DNA of 64,000 nt from contig NZ_FZOK01000002.1 of NCBI RefSeq assembly GCF_900188245.1, forward strand, positions 124,001 through 188,000. Direction: 5' to 3'. Source of the stretch: Belliella buryatensis (GTDB lineage Bacteria; Bacteroidota; Bacteroidia; Cytophagales; Cyclobacteriaceae). Numbering within the stretch: the stretch's first letter is position 1; the number at the start of each line of letters is the position of its first letter. The notes under the pieces were generated by a model. The model saw nothing but the letters and a program-made list of their open reading frames with translations. It was not told the DNA's origin and ran no database searches. This document shows, in pieces, positions 1 to 10,600 of this stretch. A program made the translations under genes and the position numbers.

Positions 1-2
1 CT

Positions 3-2741
3 GGTGACCAGGTTCTAGTATTTTCTTTTGTAGGCTTTGCCGCTCAAGAAATCACTATAGGCAACCAAAGTACTATTAACATTGAACTTGACGAAGACAT
101 TCAGTCGCTTCAAGAAGCAGTGGTAATTGGATATGGTGAACAGAGAGCACAGGATGCTACTGGCGCAGTGGTAGCACTTGGAGAAAAAAAGTTCAACAAA
201 GGTGTAATCAACTCTCCAGAGCAACTCCTACAAGGTAGAGCTGCGGGGGTACAGATTACCCCGAGTAGTGGTGAGCCTGGTGCAGCCATCAATATCAGGA
301 TTAGAGGTACTTCCTCTGTTAGATCCAATAACAACCCACTTTTTGTAGTTGATGGTGTTCCATTGGACGGAGGTGCTACTCAATCAGGTGGAGCTGATTA
401 TGGAGCAGGAGCTTCACAGCCTAGAAACCCTTTAAACTTTCTTAATCCAGATGACATAGAAAGCATCTCAGTATTGAAGGATGCCTCTGCTGCTGCTATC
501 TATGGATCTAGAGGTTCTAATGGTGTAGTGCTTATCACAACCAAAAGAGGTAAAGCTGGTCAAGAGAGTTTGACGCTATCCGCAAGTACAAGTATCAGCA
601 CGAGAGCTAGAAAAATTGATCTATTAGACGCTTCAGATTATGTGGCACAGGCGCAGGCAGCAGGTGCAGATCCGAGTATTGTAGACTTTGGCTCGGCAAC
701 AGACTGGCAAGATGAGATTTTCCAGACAGCCTTAACACAAAATTACAACTTAGGATATGGTGGAGGAACTGAGAAAACCCAATACAGGGTATCTTTAAGT
801 TACATGGATCAAAAAGGTATCATTAAAAATACTGGACTCGAAAGAATAACTGGAAGAGTAAATGCAACTCACAAGATGATCGATGACAAGCTTAAGTTTG
901 ATCTGCAACTTTCAGCTTCAAATATCAAAGATTCTTATGCTCCACTAGGTGAAGATGTAGGCTTTGAGGGTAATTTGATAGGAGCTGCTTTGCAAGCAAA
1001 CCCAACTAGGCCTATCAGGAATGCAGATGGGACCTTTGCACAATCCCAAGATTTCAGGAATCCAGCTGCAATGTTAGCCTATATTGATGATCAGGGTGAG
1101 ACTGTAAGGGTATTGGCAAATATGGGGCTAACCTGGAATATTACTAGCGACTTGTTCTATAAGTTTAACTATGGGTATGATTATTCTTCAGGAGTAAGAA
1201 GAACTAGTATTGATCAGAGGATATTGTTTCCTGGTATTCAGAATATAGGTAGAGGTATTATCAACAACAACTACTTGAATAGCCAGCTTATAGAACATAC
1301 CTTGAATTACAATACAGAAATCAATGGCAACAGACTGTCTGCATTGTTGGGTTTCTCTTATCAGAATTTCGAAAATAGAGGTCACTTCCTTCAGTCTCAA
1401 TTCTTCACACTACCAGGTGTGCCACCTGTAGACAATATGGGAGGGGTTGATAATGTTAATGCAAGAGCATTTTTAGGCGATTCTTTCAGAGGGAGAGATG
1501 AATTACAATCCTTTTTTGGAAGAGTAAACTACAATATTCAAGACAAATACTTATTCACTGGAACTGTGCGAGTAGATGGTTCTTCAAAGTTTGGGGCAGA
1601 CAATAAGTACGGTGTATTTCCGTCCTTAGCAGCAGCATGGAGAATTTCAGAAGAAACATTTCTTAAAGGTAAGTTTTTCGATGATTTGAAAGTAAGAGCA
1701 GGTTTTGGGATTACTGGAAATCAGGAGTTTCCAAGAAATGCCGCCATTACAGTACAAAGGGCTGATAATCAAGGTGGTACATTCATTGCAAATGAATTCA
1801 ATCCATTTTTGAGATGGGAGGAGACAATCCAGTACAACCTAGGATTTGATTTCTCCATATTGAGGTCAAAGTTAACGGGTCAAATCGATTACTTCAACAA
1901 GCAAACTCAAAACCTATTGATCTTGGTAGATGTGCCAGCACCAGCAAATGCTGTTTCAAGGTGGGAAAATTTGCCTGGAACTGTATATAACGAGGGTATA
2001 GAGATTACCTTAGATTATTTAGCGATGGAGAGAAATGACTTTAGTTGGAATGTTTTAGCTAATGCTACTTTTCTTAGAAATGATGTGCAAGGTGTAGGTA
2101 CAACATTAAATACTGGTAATATCAACGGTCAAGGTTTGACAGGGGCTTATGCGCAAAGAATCACGGATGGTCAACCATTGTATTCTTTCTTTATGAGAGA
2201 TTTTCAAGGATATACTGAGGATGGACTTGGAATTTATCGAAATAACGAAGAATTATTTTATTTAGGTTCACCATTTCCCACATTTACCTATGGTCTGACA
2301 AATAATTTTTCTTATGGCAAATGGGATGCTAGTATCTTCTTAAATGGTCAAAATGGAGGTTTAGTTTATAATAACACAGCAAACGCGATATTTTTAAGAG
2401 GAAACCTCGCTAATGGTAGAAATGTTACTAGAGAAATTGCTAACTCTGCTGAGAATCCATTGAATTTCGGAGAAGTCTCTTCAAGATTTTTGGAATCAAG
2501 CAATTTCCTTCGTTTGTCAAATCTTAACATTGGTTATAGCTTTGATGTAAATAATAGATATATAAAAACTCTTAGGATTGGATTCACTGGGCAAAATTTA
2601 CTCTTGTTTACAAATTATACAGGTTATGATCCTGAGGTTAATACAAATAAAGCAAGAGATGGGGTGCCTTCTCTAGGTATTGATTATACCGCTTTTCCTA
2701 TCCCAAGGGTATATACACTTAATTTGAACATAGGATTCTAA
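3..2741 (+). CDS. SusC/RagA-family TonB-linked outer membrane receptor (5' end outside window)
   Basis: This is a TonB-dependent transporter of the SusC/RagA type, which forms the outer-membrane barrel under a SusD lid and imports oligomers. The frame is open to the left edge, so the signal peptide and most of the carboxypeptidase-like N-terminal domain are missing; the first 35 or so visible residues are the end of that domain, leading into the junction motif EAVVIGYGEQ. The plug follows, with NNPLFVVDGVPL near visible residue 110 and LKDASAAAIYGSRGSNG near 157, both hallmarks of SusC. The rest is beta-barrel, ending in an aromatic C-terminus (LNLNIGF). An internal ATG at 120 is not the true start because the homologous reading continues upstream of it. 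SusD follows after 11 bp. The substrate cannot be read from the sequence. Confidence 0.95.
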   Translation, partial: GDQVLVFSFVGFAAQEITIGNQSTINIELDEDIQSLQEAVVIGYGEQRAQDATGAVVALGEKKFNKGVINSPEQLLQGRAAGVQITPSSGEPGAAINIRIRGTSSVRSNNNPLFVVDGVPLDGGATQSGGADYGAGASQPRNPLNFLNPDDIESISVLKDASAAAIYGSRGSNGVVLITTKRGKAGQESLTLSASTSISTRARKIDLLDASDYVAQAQAAGADPSIVDFGSATDWQDEIFQTALTQNYNLGYGGGTEKTQYRVSLSYMDQKGIIKNTGLERITGRVNATHKMIDDKLKFDLQLSASNIKDSYAPLGEDVGFEGNLIGAALQANPTRPIRNADGTFAQSQDFRNPAAMLAYIDDQGETVRVLANMGLTWNITSDLFYKFNYGYDYSSGVRRTSIDQRILFPGIQNIGRGIINNNYLNSQLIEHTLNYNTEINGNRLSALLGFSYQNFENRGHFLQSQFFTLPGVPPVDNMGGVDNVNARAFLGDSFRGRDELQSFFGRVNYNIQDKYLFTGTVRVDGSSKFGADNKYGVFPSLAAAWRISEETFLKGKFFDDLKVRAGFGITGNQEFPRNAAITVQRADNQGGTFIANEFNPFLRWEETIQYNLGFDFSILRSKLTGQIDYFNKQTQNLLILVDVPAPANAVSRWENLPGTVYNEGIEITLDYLAMERNDFSWNVLANATFLRNDVQGVGTTLNTGNINGQGLTGAYAQRITDGQPLYSFFMRDFQGYTEDGLGIYRNNEELFYLGSPFPTFTYGLTNNFSYGKWDASIFLNGQNGGLVYNNTANAIFLRGNLANGRNVTREIANSAENPLNFGEVSSRFLESSNFLRLSNLNIGYSFDVNNRYIKTLRIGFTGQNLLLFTNYTGYDPEVNTNKARDGVPSLGIDYTAFPIPRVYTLNLNIGF

Positions 2742-2752
2742 TTGATTAAATT

Positions 2753-4300
2753 ATGAAAAATATAATGAAACATTTATTCCTCTTTGTATCAGCTGTGACC
2801 TTTATGGTAGCTTGTACAGATTTGGTAGATGAGGCTTTAGATGCAGAGTCATTTGAAAGGCCAAGTGAAGCAGGTGAATCAGGCGATGTTGCGGGAGCAT
2901 TGCAAGGTACCTATAATCAGCTTAATGCATTCTCGGATCAGGCAGGTGTCTACGCACTTCAAGAACACCCTTCTGACGAGATGATGGGGCCGACTAGAGG
3001 GACTGACTGGTCAGATTTTGGGATTTGGAGACAGCTACATTTGCACTCTTGGGATCCTTCACACGAGTTTGTATTTACAGCTTGGAACATACTGAACACT
3101 GGACAGCTTAGGGCTACTCAAGTAATAGAGTCATCTGGTGCTACGGAAGCACAACGTGCCGAAGCAAGTTTTCTAAGAGCATATTTTATTTACAACATTG
3201 TTGATCTCTATGGACAAGTTCCAATTAGGTTGGACATTGATGATTCAGAAGAAATACCTACGGTAATTTCAAGATCTGAAGCCACTGATAAAATTCTAAG
3301 TGATCTTGATTATGCGATAGAGCGCTTGCCAAGATTGGCAACATCTAATACAGGAAGAGCAACATATGAGGCAGCGCATTTCCTAAGAGCTAAGGTGTAT
3401 CTGAATAAGGCGGTATTTACTGCTCAAAATCCAGAGGGACCATACACTTTTGAGAGCGCAGATATGCAAGAGGTCATCTCAAGTGTAAATGAAATCAGAA
3501 ATAGTGCGCTAAGCTTATCAGAGAGCTACTGGGATAACTTTGTCCCTACCAATAGAACTGAGTCTCGAGAGATAATCTTTGCAAGAAGAAACGAGCCAGG
3601 AAATGCTGTTGCTTCTGTACAAAATAGATACAAGATGACTTTGCACTACAATCAAGTCCCTGGTAGTGGAGGTGGATGGAATGGCTTTACCACTGTGGCT
3701 GATTTCTATAATAAGTGGAATGATGATGCAGATGAAAGAAGAGGGAAAGCATTACCTGGGTTTACAGATAGACATGGCTTGAGGGTTGGGTTTTTGCAAG
3801 GCCAACAGTTCAATGCGCAAGGCCAGCCACTCACTGATCGAGGTGGTAATCCATTAATTTTCACAGCAGAAGCTAGTCTTTTATATTCTAATGAGCGAGC
3901 AGGTATTAGAGTCATCAAATACCCACCTGATCCAGACAATCTTAACGATGGTTTGATAGGTACTGATTATGTGTTTTTTAGATATGCAGATGCCTGGTTG
4001 ATGCAAGCAGAAGCTTATTTTAGATCCAATAATGTCAGCGAGGCTCTAGGTATGGTCAATGGTCTTAGGGTAGCAAGGGGTGCTGCACCACTTACCACGT
4101 TGACAGAAGACTTGCTCTTAGATGAAAGAGGATTCGAATTATATTGGGAAGGATGGAGAAGAAATGACCAGATTAGATTTGGGAAGTTTCTAGAAGCTTG
4201 GCAGAATAAACCAGCCTCTTCTCCGCATGTTGTGCTGTTCCCTATTCCTCAAAGAGCAATGGATACTAACCCTAATTTTGTACAAAACGCAGGATATTAA
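2753..4300 (+). CDS. SusD/RagB-family nutrient-binding outer membrane lipoprotein
   Basis: This is the surface lid of the SusCD complex: an alpha-helical TPR-type lipoprotein that captures substrate. The 515-residue product has a short signal sequence with a lipobox-like MVACTD (Cys near residue 21). The middle contains the RAYFIYNIVDLYGQVPIR type segment, and the C-terminus has the SusD signature ERGFELYWEGWRRNDQIRFG followed by the terminal LFPIPQRAMDTNPNFVQNAGY-like motif. The length fits the family (about 480-620). It begins 11 bp after susC and is certainly co-transcribed. A strong hairpin follows directly, before the next gene. Confidence 0.95.
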   Translation: MKNIMKHLFLFVSAVTFMVACTDLVDEALDAESFERPSEAGESGDVAGALQGTYNQLNAFSDQAGVYALQEHPSDEMMGPTRGTDWSDFGIWRQLHLHSWDPSHEFVFTAWNILNTGQLRATQVIESSGATEAQRAEASFLRAYFIYNIVDLYGQVPIRLDIDDSEEIPTVISRSEATDKILSDLDYAIERLPRLATSNTGRATYEAAHFLRAKVYLNKAVFTAQNPEGPYTFESADMQEVISSVNEIRNSALSLSESYWDNFVPTNRTESREIIFARRNEPGNAVASVQNRYKMTLHYNQVPGSGGGWNGFTTVADFYNKWNDDADERRGKALPGFTDRHGLRVGFLQGQQFNAQGQPLTDRGGNPLIFTAEASLLYSNERAGIRVIKYPPDPDNLNDGLIGTDYVFFRYADAWLMQAEAYFRSNNVSEALGMVNGLRVARGAAPLTTLTEDLLLDERGFELYWEGWRRNDQIRFGKFLEAWQNKPASSPHVVLFPIPQRAMDTNPNFVQNAGY

Positions 4301-4327
4301 AACTTAATTCTTGTGGGAAATAATTAA

Positions 4328-4355
4328 GAAGGCAAGTATATTACTTGCCTTCTTT
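4328..4355 (+). terminator. Perfect 11-bp hairpin with T-run between susD and the ASPIC protein gene
   Basis: GAAGGCAAGTA (4328-4338) and TACTTGCCTTC (4342-4352) pair perfectly around the loop TAT, followed by TTT; flanking AATTAA/TTAATT lengthens the stem with one bulge. It looks like a rho-independent terminator, but the next gene starts only 17 bp later, so partial termination (more SusCD than downstream protein) is a reasonable inference. Confidence 0.7.
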
Positions 4356-4371
4356 AATTTGAAAAAATGAT

Positions 4372-7300
4372 ATGAGAATTAAACTAAGAGTCATCTTACC
4401 CTTACTATTCGTCTTATCTTGTGGACAGAAGAAAGTTCAGGAGCATTTTGATGGGGTTTTCCGAAAAGTACCCTCAAGCCATTCAGGTATAGATTTCAAA
4501 AATACCCTCGTCGAATCTGAAGATTTTGATGTGTTCAGGTATAGGAATTTTTATAATGGTGGGGGAGTTGCGATTGGGGATATAAACAATGATGGTCTTC
4601 CAGATATATACTTGACTTCTAATACTGGAGCAAATAAACTTTATTTAAACAAAGGAGGGTTTGAGTTTGAGGATATTACCGATTCTGCGGGGGTGGCTGG
4701 CTCTAAGCCATGGTCAACTGGAGTTTCCATGGCCGATCTCAATGGGGACGGACTTTTGGATATCTATGTCTGTAATTCAGGTGATGTCAACGGAAGGAAT
4801 ATGGAAAATGAACTTTTTATCAATAATGGTGATGGAACATTTACAGAGATGGCAAGCCAATTTGGGTTAGATGATCCAGGATATTCTACGCATGCCGTTT
4901 TTTTTGATTACGATAGTGATGGCGATTTGGACATGTACCTTTTGAACAATTCTTTTAGACCGATTTCTACACTTGGTTTTAGAAACCTAAGAAATCAAAG
5001 GGATGAAAAAGGAGGAGATAAATTATACAGAAATGATGGCGGTATTTTTATGGATGTCAGTGAGCAGGCAGGTATTTATGGAAGTGTGATTGGTTTTGGT
5101 TTAGGAATAAGTGTGGGGGATATTAATAACTCTGGGTATCCTGATATTTTTATTTCAAATGATTTTTACGAACGTGATTATCTTTACCTCAATCAAGGTG
5201 ATGGTACTTTCAAAGAAGTCTTAGAAGATTACATGAACCACATCAGCATGTTCTCAATGGGAGCTGACATTGCAGATCTCAATAATGATGGGTTTCCTGA
5301 GATTTTTACCACTGATATGCTTCCCGAGTCTAATCAGAGATTGAAGAGGATGGCATCATTTGAGTCTTATGATGTGCATCAACTGAGACTGAATACAGGA
5401 TACTTTTATCAGTATATGAGGAATACGCTTCAATTGAATAACGGGGGCAATAGCTTTAGCGAAATAGGATATTTGGCAGGGGTCGCAGCCACTGATTGGA
5501 GCTGGGGAGCCTTGATTGCTGATTTTAATAACAGTGGTAATAAGGAGATTTTTGTGTCAAATGGAATCTATAATGATCTCACTGATCAAGATTTTGTAGA
5601 GTATTTGAGTTCTAATGAAAACTTGAAGGCTGCAATTGAGGGAGAGAAGATTGATTTTAATGCTTTTATAGCTAAAATGACTTCTGAGAGGATTTCAAAC
5701 TATCTCTTCGAACGTTCTTCAAATTTACAGTATAAAAATAGTGCAGTTTCTTGGGGACTTTCAGAACCTTCCTTTTCAAATGGTGCGGCGTATGGTGACT
5801 TGGACGGGGATGGTGATTTAGATTTGGTTGTCAATAACCTGAATCAAGAAGCTTTTATTTATGAGAATAGATCTGAGGAATTCTTTCCAGAACACAATTT
5901 TTTGAAGGTCAATTTTAAGGGTGAAGATTTGAATGTTTTTGGATTAGGGGCAAAGGTCTTTGTATACGTTGATAATCAGGTATTGTCTTTTGAGCATTTA
6001 CCTATTAGAGGTTTTCAGTCTTCGATGGATTATGATATGGTCATTGGTTTAGGAAAAAATGAGCGCATTGATTCTTTGATTGTGAAATGGCCAAATCAAA
6101 AAGCAGAAAAAATCAAAGAAGTTAAATTAAACGCTACTTTAGAGCTGAGGCAAATTGATGCAAATCTCGCTTGGGAATTCAAGCAGCGAGGAGAAAGATG
6201 GCTGAGTGAATCAAGTGTAGAGATTGCCTATCATCATAAAGAAAATGAATACAGTGACTTTGATAAGGAGCGCTTGGTCTATGAAATGCTTTCTACAGAA
6301 GGCCCAGCATTTGCAAAGGCTGATTTGACTGCTAATGGCCTTGAGGACTTATACATCGGTGGTGCAAAAAATCAAGCTGGAAAGTTATTTTTTCAATTTG
6401 AAAAGGGAAAATTCAAGGAGGTTCTTGTCGAAGCATTTGTAAATGATCAAGCAAGTGAAGATGTAGATGCAGAATTTGTTGATGTTGATGGAGATGGTGT
6501 AAAGGACCTCGTCGTGATCTCAGGTGGAAGTGAATTTGTAGGGAATGCCGTGGAGCTTAAGGATAGGGTTTATTTGAATAAGAATGGGTCATTCATCAAG
6601 AAAGAAGATGCCTTGCCTGTAAGTTTTGAGATAGGATCTAAGGTCATCGCTTATGATTTTAATGGCGATGGTTTTGAAGATCTATTGATTTTTAACAGAA
6701 AAAACAAGAGTGGCTATGGCCTAATTCCAAAGCACCAAGTATTACTTAATGATCATAGGGGAAAATTTTCGGACCAGACCTCAGCGCTATTTGAGAAGTC
6801 TTCTCAATTGGGAATGGTCACTGACGCAGCGATATTTGACAACAAAGGCAAGACTTACCTGGTGATTGTTGGTGACTGGATGCCAATCACATTCTTTGAA
6901 ATTCGAGATGGAAAAATGTTGGAGTCAGATTTAAAAATATCTGGGATATCCAAAACCAATGGTTGGTGGAGAAAAATCATGGTAGAAGATTTGAATAATG
7001 ATGGAAAAGTAGATCTAATTATCGGGAACAGAGGACTTAATAGCAGGTTCAATGCATCAGCTGCCCATCCAGTCAAATTATATGTGGGGGATTTTGATAA
7101 TAATGGTTCAACTGAGCAGGTGTACACTTTCCAAAAAGATGGGCTGGATATACCATATTCTACGAGGCATGAATTGGTTAAGCAATTACCATTTTTAAAA
7201 AAGAAATTCAATACTTATAGCTCCTATTCAAATGCCAGCATCACCGATTTGTTTGACCGAGAGGTCCTAGATAATTCCTTGGTCTTGGAATCCTATGTAG

Positions 7301-7662
7301 GAGAAACAATGATCCTGATCAATCAAGGTGAAGGATTCGAAAAAATAGACATTCCAATTGAAGCACAATTATCGTTTACCAAGGCCATTGAAGTGATAGA
7401 CTTGAATGGAGATGGCCTACTTGATGTCATCCTAGGAGGAAATTTTGATGCCGTGAAGCCTGAATTGGGAAGGTATGATGCTTCTTATGGTACTATTCTA
7501 CTTCAAGACCAAAATGGTAATTTCAATTTCATACCAAATACTATTGCTGGATATAGCGTTCGTGGGCAGATCAGGCATTTAGTTCATTTGGATCGTTCGA
7601 ATTTATTGCTGTCAATAAGAAATAATGATAAAATAGTTATTCATGATGTTAACAAGAAATAA
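4372..7662 (+). CDS. FG-GAP/VCBS-repeat lipoprotein with ASPIC/UnbV domain (CRTAC1-like), copy 1
   Basis: This large predicted surface lipoprotein (1096 residues) has signal sequence and lipobox FVLSCG (Cys17). It is built from many FG-GAP/VCBS blades carrying Ca-binding DxNxDGxxD loops, for example DINNDGLPDIY, DLNGDGLLDIY, DYDSDGDLDMY, DLDGDGDLDLV and DLNNDGKVDLI. Between roughly residues 509 and 580 lies an ASPIC/UnbV domain (FGLGAKVFVYV, PIRGFQSSMDYDMVIGLG, DSLIVKWPN), and a second propeller follows, ending with GGNF and LGRYDASYG near residue 1031. The family is typical of Bacteroidota SusCD loci; its biochemical role is not established. It overlaps the next, paralogous gene by 20 bp, so the two are translationally coupled. 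Functional proposals beyond Ca-dependent binding are inference. Confidence 0.9.
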   Translation: MRIKLRVILPLLFVLSCGQKKVQEHFDGVFRKVPSSHSGIDFKNTLVESEDFDVFRYRNFYNGGGVAIGDINNDGLPDIYLTSNTGANKLYLNKGGFEFEDITDSAGVAGSKPWSTGVSMADLNGDGLLDIYVCNSGDVNGRNMENELFINNGDGTFTEMASQFGLDDPGYSTHAVFFDYDSDGDLDMYLLNNSFRPISTLGFRNLRNQRDEKGGDKLYRNDGGIFMDVSEQAGIYGSVIGFGLGISVGDINNSGYPDIFISNDFYERDYLYLNQGDGTFKEVLEDYMNHISMFSMGADIADLNNDGFPEIFTTDMLPESNQRLKRMASFESYDVHQLRLNTGYFYQYMRNTLQLNNGGNSFSEIGYLAGVAATDWSWGALIADFNNSGNKEIFVSNGIYNDLTDQDFVEYLSSNENLKAAIEGEKIDFNAFIAKMTSERISNYLFERSSNLQYKNSAVSWGLSEPSFSNGAAYGDLDGDGDLDLVVNNLNQEAFIYENRSEEFFPEHNFLKVNFKGEDLNVFGLGAKVFVYVDNQVLSFEHLPIRGFQSSMDYDMVIGLGKNERIDSLIVKWPNQKAEKIKEVKLNATLELRQIDANLAWEFKQRGERWLSESSVEIAYHHKENEYSDFDKERLVYEMLSTEGPAFAKADLTANGLEDLYIGGAKNQAGKLFFQFEKGKFKEVLVEAFVNDQASEDVDAEFVDVDGDGVKDLVVISGGSEFVGNAVELKDRVYLNKNGSFIKKEDALPVSFEIGSKVIAYDFNGDGFEDLLIFNRKNKSGYGLIPKHQVLLNDHRGKFSDQTSALFEKSSQLGMVTDAAIFDNKGKTYLVIVGDWMPITFFEIRDGKMLESDLKISGISKTNGWWRKIMVEDLNNDGKVDLIIGNRGLNSRFNASAAHPVKLYVGDFDNNGSTEQVYTFQKDGLDIPYSTRHELVKQLPFLKKKFNTYSSYSNASITDLFDREVLDNSLVLESYVGETMILINQGEGFEKIDIPIEAQLSFTKAIEVIDLNGDGLLDVILGGNFDAVKPELGRYDASYGTILLQDQNGNFNFIPNTIAGYSVRGQIRHLVHLDRSNLLLSIRNNDKIVIHDVNKK

Positions 7663-10600
7663 GGTAAGCAAAAAGAGAAGCGTCATCTTTTTGGTCGTAA
7701 TGAGCCTTGCCTGTCAGCCTGTGCAAGAGAAAGAGACAATGTTTGAACTACTTTCAGGTACCAAAACGGGAGTCAATTTCAAAAATACCTTGGAAGAGAC
7801 TGTAGACATGAATATTTTTAATTATATGTATTTTTACAATGGTGGTGGCGTAGCAGTAGGAGATATGAATGGGGATGGGCTGATGGATATTTTTTTTACT
7901 TCCAATCAAAATTCGAATAAACTGTATTTGAATCAAGGGGACTTTCAATTTAGAGATGTCACTACTATAGCTGAAGTTGAAGGATTCAATAGTTGGACCA
8001 CAGGAGTGAGTATCGCAGATGTTAATGGAGATGGGTTGTTAGATATTTATGTCTGCTATTTAGGGGATTATTTGGGTGAAAGGAGTAGAAATCAGCTTTT
8101 GATCAATCAAGGAAATAATGAAAAGGGTATTCCTATTTTTAAAGATGAAGCACCAGAATATGGATTGGATTTTGTTGGATTCTCCACCCAAGCGGTTTTT
8201 TTTGACTATGATTTGGATGGAGATTTGGATCTTTTCTTATTGAATCATTCTGTTCATAATAATGGTACTTTTGGTCCTTCTTCTATGAGAAGTGAGCCTC
8301 ACCCGACAAGTGGAGATAGGTTATTTAAAAATGAAAATGGATTTTTTATAGATGTGACATTCGAGGCAGGTATATTCTCAAGTGCTTTAGGTTATGGGCT
8401 TGGTGTTGCCATCAGCGATGTCAATTTGAATGGGTATCCAGATATATATGTAGGGAATGATTTTCATGAAAACGATTACTTATATATCAATAATGGGGAC
8501 GGTACTTTTACCAACATGCTTGAATCAGCCATGCAACATACCAGTCATTTCACCATGGGAGTAGACTTTGGAGACATCAACAATGATGGTTTCCCAGAGT
8601 TGATCGCCCTAGACATGCTTCCTGCAAAGCCTGATATTCTGAAAGCTTCAGCTGCAGAAGATCCATATGATGTTTTTAATTTCAAATTGGACTTTGGGTA
8701 CAGTCATCAATTTGCAAGAAACACCTTGCAGTTGAATAATAGAAATGAATCTTTTAGTGAAATAGGCTTGTTTTCTGGTATTTATGCCACAGATTGGAGC
8801 TGGTCTACATTCTTTGCTGATTTAGATTTGGATGGACAGAAGGACATCTTTATAGCCAATGGAATTTTGAGGAGATCCAATGACCTTGATTATATTAATT
8901 TCATTACAGATGAAAAAATTCAAAATGACATTCAAGGAGAGATTGGTCAGAAGGAATTGGAGCTTGTGAAGAAGATGCCAACTATAAAAATTCCTAATTA
9001 TGTTTTCAGGAATAATGGCGATTTGACCTTTGAAGATGTATCACAGTTCTGGGGACTAGGATATGATTCATATTCCAATGGAGCTTCTTATGTTGACTTG
9101 AACAATGATGGAGCGCTAGATATTGTTGTGAATAATATCAATGATGAAGCTTTCATATTTCACAACAAAGTTTTGGAATCACAAGTGGGAAATTTTTTGA
9201 AAGTGAATCTGTCTGGCAAGCCTGGGAATAATTTTGGGATTGGTGCTAAGGTATTGGTTTATACAGGGAATCAAATGCAACTTCAGGAATGTATGCCAGT
9301 CAGAGGGTTTCAAAGTTCTTCCGACTATAGGTTAAATTTTGGTCTTGGAGAAAATGGTGCAGTAGATTCTTTGATTGTCATATGGCCAGATCGAACATTT
9401 CAAAAATTTAAAAAAGTCATTGGAAATCAGGTAATTATACTAAATCAAATAGAGGCAAAGGGAGAGTTTGATTATTCAATATTCCATCAAAAAGAAAGTC
9501 AGTTCATAACCAAAGAAGGAAAAGAAATAGGAATTAATTTCGTTCATAAAGAGAATAAATTTAATGAATTTAATAGAGAATTTCTCCTTCCAAAAATGCT
9601 ATCCCAAGAGGGGCCTGCGGTGGCAGTTGGTGATATCAATGGTGATGGATTAGATGATATATTTTTTGGAGGTGCAAAGCATCAAGCCGCTGAGGTCTAT
9701 GTACAAAATCAAAACGGTAAGTTTGATTTATTTAAGCAACCTCAAGTTTCACTAGATAGCTTAAGTGAAGATGTCCAAGCTTATTTTGGTGATTTTAATA
9801 ATAACGGACACTTAGATCTCATCGTGACGAGTGGAGGCAACGAATTCTCTGGAAATCATCCCAATAATCAGCCTAGATTGTATTTGAATGATGGCAAAGG
9901 GAATTTTAAAAAGTCAATAGATGCGTTCAAAGGCATTTATCTTACCTCGGGATCACTGACGGTAGCAGATTATGATCTAGATGGAGACCTGGACGTCTTC
10001 ATAGGTGGGAGGACGACACCATGGAAGTATGGTGAAATCCCGAGGAGTTATCTTTTGATCAATGACGGAGATGGAGTTTTTGAGGATAAAACCAAAGATT
10101 TAGCTCCAAATTTGGAATATGTAGGACTCGTTACTGATAGCAGGTGGGTTCATTTAACTGATACAAACTTACCTGACCTGATCATTGCTACAGAATGGGA
10201 GCCCATCAAAATTTTCAAAAATAATAAAGGAAGACTAGATCTGCTTGAAGACACGAAGTGGTCAAATATGAAAGGATGGTGGCAAGCTATTATACCTGGG
10301 GATATTGATGATAATGGGCTGCAAGATTTTATAGTAGGAAATTGGGGAGTCAATTCAAAATTGAAAGCTAGTACTGAGGAGCCTATCAGGATGTACTACA
10401 GTGATTTTGATGACAATGGGAATGCCGAACAAATATTAACTCACTATATGGATGGGGATGAATACCCATTTAACACTAAGGATGAATTGAGCAAGCAATT
10501 ACCATCTTTAATAAGAAAATACGTGTCTTATAAGGAGTTTTCAAAACAAACCTTAGCCGACATCTTTGATATTCAAAAATTAAAGGCAGCTACCAAATTT

